NCBI GenBank assembly: GCA_963814985.1
Contig: CAWFFV010000101.1
Coordinates: forward strand, 62,001-126,000
Source: CAWFFV01 sp963814985
Lineage (GTDB): Bacteria; Chloroflexota; Ktedonobacteria; Ktedonobacterales; Ktedonobacteraceae
DNA length: 64,000 nucleotides
Reading direction: 5' to 3'
Shown: positions 1-8,054 of the stretch, piece by piece
Numbering within the stretch: the first letter of the stretch is position 1
Layout: each line of letters opens with the position of its first letter
Made by a program: the position numbers and the translations under genes
The notes under the pieces: model-generated
Database searches by the model: none
What the model was told of the DNA's origin: nothing
Seen by the model: the letters and a program-made list of their open reading frames with translations, nothing else

Positions 1-40
1 TTTCTGCTCTTGCAGCAGTGGCATTTTCTTTTGTACTCAT
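1..40 (-). CDS. 5' end of an unidentified gene (partial)
   Basis: An ATG reads leftward out of the window and opens 13 codons (MSTKENATAARAE). An AAGGA ribosome-binding sequence sits about 8 bases upstream. It follows the ccmD-like gene on the same strand with a 70-base gap, so it is probably the next gene of the cytochrome c maturation operon. Too little is visible to name a product; the polar N-terminus would fit a membrane protein with a short cytoplasmic leader, but this is a guess. Confidence 0.4.
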   Translation of the reverse strand, partial: MSTKENATAARAE

Positions 41-110
41 ATAACTATTTTCCTTATCATAGGATTAGTACATCATGTGGCCTGACTCACCACATAGGAA
101 GCCAGCTTCC

Positions 111-269
111 CTACAGGCTCTCTTTTGCTTGCTGCTCACGCACCAACTCTTCTACAGCGGCCAGTTCCGTATGTACGCCTCGAATACGCAATGCCAGAAC
201 CGTCAGGTAGGCAAATAGCCCCACCCATGCAACGGCATAGGCTGCGACAAGATAGGTAACTCCTTGCAT
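111..269 (-). CDS. ccmD: CcmD-like small membrane protein
   Basis: A 52-residue protein with one N-terminal hydrophobic segment (starts MQGVTYLVAAYAVAWVG) followed by a charged helix (RIRGVHTELAAVEELV). This is the usual architecture and size of CcmD, the small subunit that helps release holo-CcmE from the CcmAB-CcmC heme-handling complex in System I cytochrome c maturation. It starts 36 bases after the stop of ccmC on the same strand, which is the classical ccmC-ccmD order. CcmD is poorly conserved in sequence, so the call rests on size, topology and position. Confidence 0.7.
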   Translation of the reverse strand: MQGVTYLVAAYAVAWVGLFAYLTVLALRIRGVHTELAAVEELVREQQAKESL

Positions 270-305
270 GAATATATTCCTCTATTCAACAATAGCACGT
301 AGGCG

Positions 306-1022
306 TTATGCCCGCGTTTGCAACTTCTCTAACTGGTAAAGTTGCACCATCAGAAAACTGTACAGCAATGTAAAAGTTACAAGTGAAACCATCAGAGTCA
401 GTACAACAGAAGGTGGCAGAGTGGATTGCGCTACACCAACTTCAGCCGCTGGATGCAGCGTGCGCCACCATTGCACCGACAGGTAGATAATGGGAACATC
501 GATCACACCAACAAGCGCCAGTACTGCGCCAGCACGTGCACTGGCAACGGTACGACCCATATAGCTACGTAGCATGATATAGGCAACATACATAAACCAT
601 AGGATCAGCGTTGCCGTCAGCTTGGGGTCCCATGTCCACCACGTTCCCCAGGTTGTCTTGCCCCAAATCGAACCCGTGATCAGAGCAAGCGTGATAAAGA
701 CGGTTCCCACTTCAGCAGAGGCACGCGCTAACCAGTCCCAGCGCTCATCCTGTTTCACCAGATAACCAACCCCCGCTATCGCCAGTACCACAAAAGCTAA
801 CATACCGATCCAGGCTATAGGAACATGGAAATAAAAGATACGCTGGGCATCACCCTCTATGGCATCGGTCGGCGCATACAGGAAAATCATCCAGAGAGAG
901 ATCATCATACCAATTAATGAGCATGCTCCCAATATAAGGGAAACAATGGGAAGCCCGAGTCGCTTCGTTTCCCTTCTGCTATCTTGATGTTCAACGCTTA
1001 CTTCTTGATTCGCTAACGCCAT
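306..1022 (-). CDS. ccmC: heme exporter / cytochrome c biogenesis protein CcmC
   Basis: A 238-residue polytopic membrane protein, normal for CcmC. It carries the tryptophan-rich heme-handling WWD signature (WGTWWTWDPKLT, about residues 123-134). Two histidines sit in conserved loops, in YFHVPIAW before it and RTLHPAAEVG after it. CcmC binds heme outside the membrane and attaches it to the chaperone CcmE. The gene follows ccmB on the same strand, but a 172-bp palindromic repeat (1071-1242) lies between them, so part of the transcripts may end or be processed there. ccmD follows directly. Confidence 0.95.
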   Translation of the reverse strand: MALANQEVSVEHQDSRRETKRLGLPIVSLILGACSLIGMMISLWMIFLYAPTDAIEGDAQRIFYFHVPIAWIGMLAFVVLAIAGVGYLVKQDERWDWLARASAEVGTVFITLALITGSIWGKTTWGTWWTWDPKLTATLILWFMYVAYIMLRSYMGRTVASARAGAVLALVGVIDVPIIYLSVQWWRTLHPAAEVGVAQSTLPPSVVLTLMVSLVTFTLLYSFLMVQLYQLEKLQTRA

Positions 1023-1070
1023 ACCATACCTACTTCCTTAATAAAGATGATGAGGCAAGCTCCACCGATT

Positions 1071-1242
1071 TGTAACTATTCAGGTTTCCCTTCTCTGATT
1101 CCTCAGCGCCAAGGCGCTTCGCAGGCTATTTTGTGTGGATTGCGAGATTTGTGGAGTTTGCGGTGCAAACTCCACAAATCTCGCAATCCACACAAAATGA
1201 GAGCGAGCCACCGCTGGTGGTGAGCAGGCTTGAATAGTTACA
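1071..1242 (-). repeat. modular palindromic repeat, copy R1 (most complete)
   Basis: The element lies between ccmB and ccmC. Its ends are terminal inverted repeats (TGTAACTATTCAGG at 1071 and TGAATAGTTACA ending at 1242). Inside are a GCGCC-AA-GGCGC mini-hairpin (1106-1117), a perfect 34-bp stem with loop GGT (1128-1198), and a GCCACC-GCT-GGTGGT mini-hairpin (1207-1221). The stem tip GTTTGCGGTGCAAAC is shared with other copies, while the rest of the stem is unique to this copy. It could act as a MITE-like mobile element and as an RNA hairpin inside the operon. Confidence 0.85.
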
Positions 1243-1258
1243 TTGACCTTCCATCTAA

Positions 1259-1936
1259 CTATTCCTCAATAACATATTGAAACGTGAGCATCGAGACGCT
1301 CAAGAAAATTACGTCAAACGCGATAATCAAACCTAACCATGGCGGTTCGTTCGCCGAGGGTAGTAACAGCGTCTCTGTGGCCCGAACGGCACTGATGACG
1401 ACAGGGACAATTAAAGGAAAGACGAGCAGTGGGAGCAATAATTCCCGCGCCCGTGTTGCCGCTGCTATCGCTGAGAATAAGGTTCCAACAGCGGCGATAC
1501 CCAGCGTTCCGAACAAGACAATCGGTAGCAATGCTCCGACAAGTAAGGGTACATCAAACAGTGCGGCAAAAACAGGGAGCGCAACAATTTCTACTACCCC
1601 GATAAATAGCAAATTTCCTAGTAGTTTGGCAAGATAGATAGCCTGACGATCAACAGGAGAAAGCAATAAACGATCTATTGATCCCTGCTCTCGCTCAGAT
1701 GCGATAGTACGCCCTAATCCTAACAAACTGGCAAAAATGAATGCAACCCATAAAGCACCTGGAGCCACAGCAGCCTTGTTATCGACACGCAAATCAAAGG
1801 CAAAGTTGAAGATAACAAGGACCAGCAGCGCAAAGAGGCCCATACCAATCCAGGTCTGCCTGCTACGTAACTCACAACGTATATCCTTCCACAGGATTGC
1901 GGCCACCTGTTCAAAGAAGATACGCACTGTCGTCAT
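1259..1936 (-). CDS. ccmB: heme exporter ABC permease CcmB
   Basis: A 225-residue protein with six predicted membrane segments. An N-terminal cytoplasmic stretch contains the motif typical of CcmB (WKDIRCELRSRQTW), and LLLLPLLVFPLIVPVVI lies near the C-terminus. CcmB is the membrane subunit of the CcmAB ABC transporter, which works with CcmC and CcmD to release heme-loaded CcmE. Its start ATG overlaps the stop of ccmA by one base, indicating coupled translation. Length and order agree with System I operons. Confidence 0.93.
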   Translation of the reverse strand: MTTVRIFFEQVAAILWKDIRCELRSRQTWIGMGLFALLVLVIFNFAFDLRVDNKAAVAPGALWVAFIFASLLGLGRTIASEREQGSIDRLLLSPVDRQAIYLAKLLGNLLFIGVVEIVALPVFAALFDVPLLVGALLPIVLFGTLGIAAVGTLFSAIAAATRARELLLPLLVFPLIVPVVISAVRATETLLLPSANEPPWLGLIIAFDVIFLSVSMLTFQYVIEE

Positions 1937-2709
1937 TACCCCACCCCCTGGTAAGCCTGTCGTAGCTTATCTATATCCAATACTGCCGTCTCACTACGGT
2001 AGACCATACGCCCACCACGCAAAATCACAATACTTTCGCTGAGCCGCAAAGCATACTCAAGCTGATGCGTGGTAAAGAGTATACTCCCTCCTCGCCCGAT
2101 ATGCTCTACCAGTAACGTTTCTATTAATACATTGCCTTCCTGATCCAACCCCGTCTCCGGCTCATCCAGCAAGAGCAGATGAGGTGAGTGCAACAAAGCT
2201 CGCGCCCATGCCAGACGTTGTAACAGTCCACGTGAGAAGGTGCCAACGCGCTCTTGCATGCGCCGTTCCAGTCCAACACGCTGCAACAGGTCACGCGCAC
2301 GCTCCTGTGCATGCTCCACCGTATACATACGGCCAAAGAATAGCAAATTTTCTAATGCTGTCAGTTCCTCATAGAGATAGGGCTGGTGAGCCACAAATCC
2401 TATCCGGTGACGTACCTGCTGTATATCATGCATGCCATCAAGGCCATCAATACTAATCGTTCCCGCACTCGGCCTCGTCAAGCCCGCCAGAATGCGCAAG
2501 AGTGTGGTTTTACCTGTACCATTGGCTCCCAATAACGCCAGACGCTCACCTGGGTACAGCACAAGGTCAATGCCTCGCAAGATGGGTTTCAAACCAAAAA
2601 TTTTTTTGAGACCTCTGACCTCTACCATAGGAGTCGGCTTGCTCTCATCGTACGCTGTCGTTGATCTCTCCAACGGAGCACTCAATCGGGCGTGGGATTG
2701 CCCTGTCAT
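1936..2709 (-). CDS. ccmA: heme exporter ABC ATPase CcmA
   Basis: A 257-residue ABC ATPase. Visible motifs are Walker A (GANGTGKTT, about residue 60), a signature region (TFSRGLLQRLAWARAL), Walker B with catalytic Glu (LLLLDEPETGLD) and the switch His (LFTTHQ). It powers CcmB during release of holo-CcmE. The residues before MVEVRGLKKIFG (the first 27) are longer than in typical CcmA, so an internal start is possible. The annotated start overlaps the stop of the preceding gene by four bases (ATGA), supporting coupling. Confidence 0.93.
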   Translation of the reverse strand: MTGQSHARLSAPLERSTTAYDESKPTPMVEVRGLKKIFGLKPILRGIDLVLYPGERLALLGANGTGKTTLLRILAGLTRPSAGTISIDGLDGMHDIQQVRHRIGFVAHQPYLYEELTALENLLFFGRMYTVEHAQERARDLLQRVGLERRMQERVGTFSRGLLQRLAWARALLHSPHLLLLDEPETGLDQEGNVLIETLLVEHIGRGGSILFTTHQLEYALRLSESIVILRGGRMVYRSETAVLDIDKLRQAYQGVG

Positions 2710-4160
2710 TTCTTGTGTGCCTCCTGATCACCTATGAGGGAGCGTAACCGTGTCTTTGTTTTCGCGCGCCGCTCTTGATAAACCTCCCTGGTGAGTTCAC
2801 CAGCATCGAAGGATTTGTCCAGTTCAAGCAAATCTTGCAAAAGTGCTTGCCTGCGATCGGTTGCGGTTGATGAAGTCACCTTCTTCTGTTCCACAGTTCC
2901 GGGTGACACATCCTTCTTGCGATTTGCTGCCACCGGGGTTGTCCCCTTCTTCTGCTCGACAGGCGCAGTACCCTTCTTCTGCTCACTCTGTGCAGCATTT
3001 TTTGTCGCTTTCGACAGAGATTTCTTACTCGATCGCCCGGCACTCTTACGTGATCTGGTGGCAACTCGACCGAAGTTTTCACGAAAGCGATAGACGAACA
3101 ATGTCACGACTACAATAGCCACCAGGAGCAATAACCCAACAATAAGCCAGATCATCCTGGGATCAAGTGGCGACGATGTACTGGCTAAAACAGGAGCAGG
3201 CAGTCCTTCAACCCCAAGATGAATCTCATCATGAGTAAGTAAATCACTTGTTTTGAAGAGACGATAGGTACTCTGACCAGTAGCAATTACTCCAGCTGAT
3301 GCCAATGATCCTGAACTGGCCCGAATATCTGGTGGTACCATAAATGAAAGCTCTACTGTTGGATACATGACACTATAGCGAAAGTCATATGTTGAGGCAC
3401 TATATGGTATATCATAGGCAAAGGCAAAATCTGTATCTCCCGGCAAGAGGGCTGCATCGGTGGCAAAACCACGATCCACCTGGATCACTTGATAGCCATC
3501 AAAGCCTTTGTCCAATGTGATATTACGGGCACCCTGGGGCAATGAGAAAGAGAGAGCTTGAGGTCTTCCCTTGCTGGCATCCAGCGAACCGACAAAGGTT
3601 TGTTTATCCAGATTCTTGAAAGAATACGCTTCGGAGATGGTTATAAGTCCTTTTTGTGCATCGGGTTCATGCATCAACACAGTTGCCTGGATAATGGCAA
3701 TTTTAGCAGTGCTGGTTGTTGCATCGTAGACAGTCAGGTTCACTTGCTGTACAGCTTTTTGATCCAGTGTCACTACGTCAGTGACATACTGCGCTCCCTG
3801 GTAACGAAGATAGACAGCATAGCTGAGTGTCTTATCCGTAGCCAGACCAGGGAAGGAGAAGAAACCTCGAGCATCCGTCGTAGCGGTTGTTACATCCTGA
3901 GCATTACTTCCCTGAGCCATCTGGAGGGTAACCTGTTGTCCCACCACGGCGGCACTGTTGCGCGAACCATTCAAAAGTTGCCCGAAGATACGACCATTGC
4001 TCGTGACGATGATATGGGCAGAGGCAACAGGAGAAATGAAGATGATGATACCGACGATAAGAGCAATTGTCAGAGCAACATGATTCAACAGATTAGTCTG
4101 CTCACTTTGTAATCGTCTGAAGATGATGTAGCGCTGATTTTCTCTCAACACTTCCTCCAC
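2706..4160 (-). CDS. secreted/membrane-anchored protein with carboxypeptidase-like regulatory domain, ccm operon
   Basis: A 484-residue protein. An N-terminal hydrophobic segment (about residues 28-48) acts as signal or anchor. An Ig-like carboxypeptidase-regulatory type region follows (about 50-150), then a beta-rich extracytoplasmic part and a second membrane helix near residue 340 (LIVGLLLLVAIVVVTLFVYRF). Next comes a Lys-rich cytoplasmic stretch with near-repeats (EQKKGTAPVEQKKGTTPV). The C-terminal 45 residues form a helical pair (LLELDKSFDAGELTREVYQER) like that in CcmI-type proteins. Its place between ccmI and ccmA suggests a role in apocytochrome handling. No precise function can be assigned. 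Confidence 0.8.
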   Translation of the reverse strand: MEEVLRENQRYIIFRRLQSEQTNLLNHVALTIALIVGIIIFISPVASAHIIVTSNGRIFGQLLNGSRNSAAVVGQQVTLQMAQGSNAQDVTTATTDARGFFSFPGLATDKTLSYAVYLRYQGAQYVTDVVTLDQKAVQQVNLTVYDATTSTAKIAIIQATVLMHEPDAQKGLITISEAYSFKNLDKQTFVGSLDASKGRPQALSFSLPQGARNITLDKGFDGYQVIQVDRGFATDAALLPGDTDFAFAYDIPYSASTYDFRYSVMYPTVELSFMVPPDIRASSGSLASAGVIATGQSTYRLFKTSDLLTHDEIHLGVEGLPAPVLASTSSPLDPRMIWLIVGLLLLVAIVVVTLFVYRFRENFGRVATRSRKSAGRSSKKSLSKATKNAAQSEQKKGTAPVEQKKGTTPVAANRKKDVSPGTVEQKKVTSSTATDRRQALLQDLLELDKSFDAGELTREVYQERRAKTKTRLRSLIGDQEAHKK

Positions 4161-4502
4161 TTATTGTGCCACATGCTCATTTTCTTCCTTCAACTTACGC
4201 AACTGTTCTTCAATCTCCTCATCAATTTTCTCCTCATGATCATAGCGTGATTTCAAGGCAACCAGCGCCCGCTGCATATACCGCTCACGCAAGATACGAT
4301 AGTCAGCTTCTGCAATATTGCCAAGCCGATAATCAAGCTCAATTTCCTGCAAGGCCGCACGGGCCGCCTGTTCTTGCTCCGTTGATATGGCTTCTCCAGA
4401 AGACTGATGGGTTTGGACATCGGCGGGGGAGCGACGATACAGGGGATAAAGCACAAAGGCCAGCGCCGCTATCCCCAACACAATTGCAACCAGTATTGGC
4501 AT
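4161..4502 (-). CDS. CcmI-like small membrane protein
   Basis: A 113-residue protein with one N-terminal membrane helix (VAIVLGIAALAFVLYPLYRR). A helical domain follows with the pattern seen at the N-terminus of CcmI/CycH (ALQEIELDYRLGNIAEADY), then an acidic coiled coil. CcmI normally adds TPR repeats that bind apocytochrome c; these are missing, so this is the membrane and leucine-zipper half only. Its start overlaps the ccmH stop by one base. A role in presenting apocytochrome to CcmF/CcmH is likely from context. Confidence 0.75.
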   Translation of the reverse strand: MPILVAIVLGIAALAFVLYPLYRRSPADVQTHQSSGEAISTEQEQAARAALQEIELDYRLGNIAEADYRILRERYMQRALVALKSRYDHEEKIDEEIEEQLRKLKEENEHVAQ

Positions 4503-5059
4503 TACCCAACCTCCGTTCTGTTACGGACAAAGAGAGGATCATCGGCGGCCAGTTCCTGTTCCAGTTGTAGTCGGTAGCGTTCCAACTCAGCTTCATCTAT
4601 TCTGGCAAGCTTGCGATCATCCTCACTCACACCGCCCAGACCTGTCGCTGAAGCAGGGGCAAAGGTACTCCAATCACGTAGGGTAAAAAAGAGCAGTACT
4701 GCTCCACCTGATACTAGAGCAATAGGCACCAACCATGCTAATAGCGTAAAACCCTGCCATGGCGGTGACCACACAATCAATTCACCGTAGTGATCTTCAA
4801 AGTATTGAATCACCTCTTGTTCTGACTTACCCTCTTGCAGTTGTGTACGAATCACATCACGCATCTGCTGTGCCAGCAAGGATGGTAAATCAGCAACCGA
4901 TTCGCCCTGACAGATGGGACACTTTAACTGTGCTCCGACTTCGTTCACCCGCTGATCCAGCGTCTTATGTGTTGAGGCGGTCAAAAGCAGCACTGACCAG
5001 AGAGAGACTATCACCACTACGACTGCCATAACCAGGAACAACCAGCGTTTTTGCTTCAT
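4502..5059 (-). CDS. ccmH: cytochrome c maturation thiol reductase CcmH
   Basis: A 185-residue protein: N-terminal signal/anchor helix, then the CcmH domain with the redox motif LKCPICQGESVAD (about residues 46-58) and the typical continuation (MRDVIRTQLQEGKSEQEVI, YGELIVWSPP). A second membrane helix and a short cytoplasmic tail rich in acidic residues and arginine follow. CcmH keeps the apocytochrome CXXCH cysteines reduced and works with CcmF at heme ligation. Its start overlaps the ccmF stop (ATGA). Confidence 0.95.
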   Translation of the reverse strand: MKQKRWLFLVMAVVVVIVSLWSVLLLTASTHKTLDQRVNEVGAQLKCPICQGESVADLPSLLAQQMRDVIRTQLQEGKSEQEVIQYFEDHYGELIVWSPPWQGFTLLAWLVPIALVSGGAVLLFFTLRDWSTFAPASATGLGGVSEDDRKLARIDEAELERYRLQLEQELAADDPLFVRNRTEVG

Positions 5060-7083
5060 ACCACCGCCCCCTCATCCGCTATTGCTGCTGGTTTTTGGGG
5101 TGTAGCAGTCTGCGATCTCTGACTCACGGTGGAGACTACCCTACGGCGTCGATCAGGCCACCAGCAGATTATGCCACCCAAAAGCATCAGCAGACCACCA
5201 TACCACACAAGTGGCACCAGAGGATTAACGAAGACACGAATAGTTGCCTGTGCTGGACCACTCCAATCATCAAGAAAAACATAGAGGTCTGTTACACCGA
5301 AGGTTGTAATAGGAATCTGACTGACAGGCTGATCTGCAAAGTTATGATATAAAATACGACCAGGATAGATATAGCTCTGTAACTGCCCATTGTGCCAGAT
5401 CTGTAGTTGCGCCGTCACAGTCTGTTTATCAGTTTCGTCAGTCGTAATATTGCCAAGATACGAAAATTGATATCCTGCAACGCTCATATCTTGCCCCGGT
5501 TTGAGTACGGCATCTTGCTGAACCTGGAAGAAATGTGATCCAATTATCCCTACGGTGAGCAAGACCAATCCCAGGTGGACCAGATAACCCCCATAGCGCT
5601 GTCGATAGCGATTAAAGAGCATGTACAGGGCTAACCAGTATGGTTCTCCATGATTGTGGCGTACTCGCACGCCTCGCCACAACTCGTAAAGAATTGCAGC
5701 AGCAGTGAAAGCGCAGACAGCAAAGCCGATATTTGCCCCAACATCAGTAACCCCAACCAGCGGCAGTATAGCAGCGCAGATGACCGCCATGATTGCAGGT
5801 ATACCCAGATTACGCCATAGCGCTGTAGAAGAGGTACGTCGCCACGCCAGAAGTGGACCTATTCCCATAGCAAGAATCAGGATGACAAGCAGCGGACCAA
5901 CAACTTGATTGTAGAAGGGTGGTCCTACCGTCATGGTCTGACCGCGCATGGCAGCGGAGATAAGCGGGAAGATTGTGCCCCAGAGTGTGGCAAAAGCTAT
6001 TCCCACCAGCAGCAGATTATTAAGAAGGAAGACACCTTCCCGCGAAACGACTGAGTCAAATTCCTGCTCAGGTCGCAATTTTGGTAAGCGGAAGAGAAAA
6101 AGTCCTGTTGAGAACACAAGGATAATCACCAGGAAGACCAGAAAGTATGAGCCAATAGCAGAATAAGCAAATGAGTGAACTGAACTAATGACGCCGCTAC
6201 GTACCTCAAATGTGCCGAAGATGGAGAGGGCAAAGGACGCAATCACCAGACATAAGTTCCAGACCTTGAGCATCCCGCGCCGCTCCTGTACCATCGTTGA
6301 ATGCAAAAAGGCCGTTGAGGTCAACCATGGCAGCAGTGCTGCATTCTCAACAGGGTCCCAGCCCCAGTAACCACCCCATCCCAGGACGTGATAGGCCCAC
6401 CATGCACCCAGAATTAAGCCAGTGGTCTGAATCGACCAGGCTGCCAGCGTCCAGCGCCGAATAGAACGCAGCCATTCGCTACTCAGCTTTCCTGTAATCA
6501 TGGCGGCGACGGCAAAAGCGAATGGAATCGAGAAGCTCATATAGCCCATGAGGAGCATCGGTGGATGTACCAGCATACCAGGGTCCATCAGAAGCGGATT
6601 GAGACCATTCCCATCTGGTGGTGCAACAGGCAGACGCACAAAGGGATTCGAGACGGTTGTTAGCATGATTAAAAGGAAAATTTGAATTCCCATCAAGGTA
6701 GCTATGACATAAGGTACCAGGGCCGTTGGAACACGCTTTGCCGTGAAGATAAAGATGGCGGAGAAGATGGAGAGCGTCAATGACCAGTAGAGCAATGATC
6801 CCTCTTGTCCACCATAAAAGGCTGCCGTCGTGAAATACCAGGGCATAGACAGGCTGGACTGTTGGGCCACATAGCTTACACCAAAGTCGTGAGTCAGAAA
6901 TGAGGCGATTAGAGCAGCAGAGGCCAGGAGCACAAAAAAAGCAACAACTAATGCACTCCGCTTCGCACTGGCAACAAGTTGTGCTACGTCACGAGTCGCA
7001 CCCAGCACGGACACAACGATAGTATAAAGAGCAAATCCCAATGCAAGGATAAGTGCAACAATACCTAGATCTGAAAAATACAC
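5056..7083 (-). CDS. ccmF: heme lyase subunit CcmF
   Basis: About 675 residues and many membrane helices, as expected for CcmF. The WWD heme-binding signature is present (WGGYWGWDPVENA, preceded by WWAYHVLG), with conserved histidines in flanking loops. CcmF ligates heme from CcmE to apocytochromes together with CcmH. I place the start at a GTG (7083) rather than the upstream ATG at 7146. The GTG has GGA six bases before it, gives the family-typical N-terminus (YFSDLGIVAL), and removes a 47-base overlap with ccmE. Confidence 0.94.
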   Translation of the reverse strand: MYFSDLGIVALILALGFALYTIVVSVLGATRDVAQLVASAKRSALVVAFFVLLASAALIASFLTHDFGVSYVAQQSSLSMPWYFTTAAFYGGQEGSLLYWSLTLSIFSAIFIFTAKRVPTALVPYVIATLMGIQIFLLIMLTTVSNPFVRLPVAPPDGNGLNPLLMDPGMLVHPPMLLMGYMSFSIPFAFAVAAMITGKLSSEWLRSIRRWTLAAWSIQTTGLILGAWWAYHVLGWGGYWGWDPVENAALLPWLTSTAFLHSTMVQERRGMLKVWNLCLVIASFALSIFGTFEVRSGVISSVHSFAYSAIGSYFLVFLVIILVFSTGLFLFRLPKLRPEQEFDSVVSREGVFLLNNLLLVGIAFATLWGTIFPLISAAMRGQTMTVGPPFYNQVVGPLLVILILAMGIGPLLAWRRTSSTALWRNLGIPAIMAVICAAILPLVGVTDVGANIGFAVCAFTAAAILYELWRGVRVRHNHGEPYWLALYMLFNRYRQRYGGYLVHLGLVLLTVGIIGSHFFQVQQDAVLKPGQDMSVAGYQFSYLGNITTDETDKQTVTAQLQIWHNGQLQSYIYPGRILYHNFADQPVSQIPITTFGVTDLYVFLDDWSGPAQATIRVFVNPLVPLVWYGGLLMLLGGIICWWPDRRRRVVSTVSQRSQTATPQKPAAIADEGAVV

Positions 7084-7099
7084 GTGTGTTCCTTTTTGC

Positions 7100-7549
7100 C
7101 TACGGCGTTGGCGTAGCAGATTGGAATTTTGATGGACACTTGGCAAGTAGAGTAGTCGCCTGGAACGGACCCTGACCTGTATAGTGTCCCTCTACTACAA
7201 CCTGAATACCAGGACGAAAGATATCAGGCACAACACCACTATACAAAACCGATAATGTCTGGTTACTATCGGCAATCACAAATGTGATCAGTTCCTTCTG
7301 ATCGTTGCGCATAACCGATCCAGACTGGACGACCCCAGCGACGCGTACCGACTGCGTTGTACAGATTGTACAGTGCTTTAGTTCGGATACGGTCATATAA
7401 TAGACGGCATTTGCCTGTGTGTTAGCATAGACGAGATAGAGTACAGCGCCAAGAATGGCGATTCCGGCAAGAAGAAAACTCATCGGGAGCCGTCTGCGCG
7501 GTCGCGCCGTCTTCGGCTCATCTTCCAGCGCAGTCACAACAGCCTGCAC
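7100..7549 (-). CDS. ccmE: heme chaperone CcmE, cysteine-type variant
   Basis: A 149-residue membrane-anchored OB-fold protein with a TM helix at about residues 23-42 (MSFLLAGIAILGAVLYLVYA) and the family motif VPDIFRPGIQVVVEGHY. CcmE carries heme covalently from CcmABCD to CcmF. Classical CcmE binds heme through the His of HxxxY. Here the site reads LAKCPSKF, so the heme-binding position is Cys, as in the CxxxY variants known from archaea and some bacteria, and the Tyr is Phe. The function is still very likely heme delivery, given the full ccm context. Confidence 0.92.
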   Translation of the reverse strand: MQAVVTALEDEPKTARPRRRLPMSFLLAGIAILGAVLYLVYANTQANAVYYMTVSELKHCTICTTQSVRVAGVVQSGSVMRNDQKELITFVIADSNQTLSVLYSGVVPDIFRPGIQVVVEGHYTGQGPFQATTLLAKCPSKFQSATPTP

Positions 7550-7597
7550 GGTATGACCTCCATCATCAATAACAACGAAAAAATCGATAACAGTCCA

Positions 7598-8044
7598 TCA
7601 ATGGGCCTCAAATAATATATTGAGGAGTGCACCAAGCACAAATACCAGTATACCCAGAGCTAACATAAGCTGTGGAGCAGCCCTGGAGAGACGCGTTGAG
7701 CGCTTTGCCAGGCGGCGAATGTTACTTTGTCCTAAATAGATCGCCAGCACAAACATACTCAGAGCCGCCACAATCTTGAAGATTAACACAGTCAGGTATG
7801 ACAGACCAAGCGTCGTTTGTGTCAGACGGTCAAAGGTCAGATATACCCCGCTCAGGAGGAGTACTCCCACACAAACGTTCGTTACGCGCTTGAATAATGC
7901 TGCGATCCGTGCTGCTACAACGGGAGCCGCTTCTCCACTACGCAATGCAGGTAAAACCACTATCATATAGAAGACACTGCCACCTACCCAGGTAGCCGCT
8001 GCCAGGAGATGTGCGGCTCGAACAATCAGGCGAAACTCTAACAT
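7598..8044 (-). CDS. CopD-like four-helix membrane protein
   Basis: A 148-residue protein with four hydrophobic helices. Its N-terminus (RAAHLLAAATWVGGSVFYM) matches the CopD/DUF2269-type pattern, in which a His in helix 1 and a second basic/His site may bind copper or heme. It lies between the thioredoxin gene and ccmE on the same strand with short gaps, so it is probably co-transcribed with the maturation genes. A role in copper or heme handling across the membrane is inference from family and context. Confidence 0.72.
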   Translation of the reverse strand: MLEFRLIVRAAHLLAAATWVGGSVFYMIVVLPALRSGEAAPVVAARIAALFKRVTNVCVGVLLLSGVYLTFDRLTQTTLGLSYLTVLIFKIVAALSMFVLAIYLGQSNIRRLAKRSTRLSRAAPQLMLALGILVFVLGALLNILFEAH

Positions 8045-8054
8045 AACGTCTCAC

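Noticed and set aside
10..210. Open frame of 66 codons on the plus strand
   Set aside because: It is antisense to the ccmD-like gene, has no ribosome-binding site and reads as low-complexity Ser/Arg/His.
3558..4112. 184-codon plus-strand open frame
   Set aside because: Antisense shadow of the 484-residue ccm operon protein; composition is that of out-of-frame reading.
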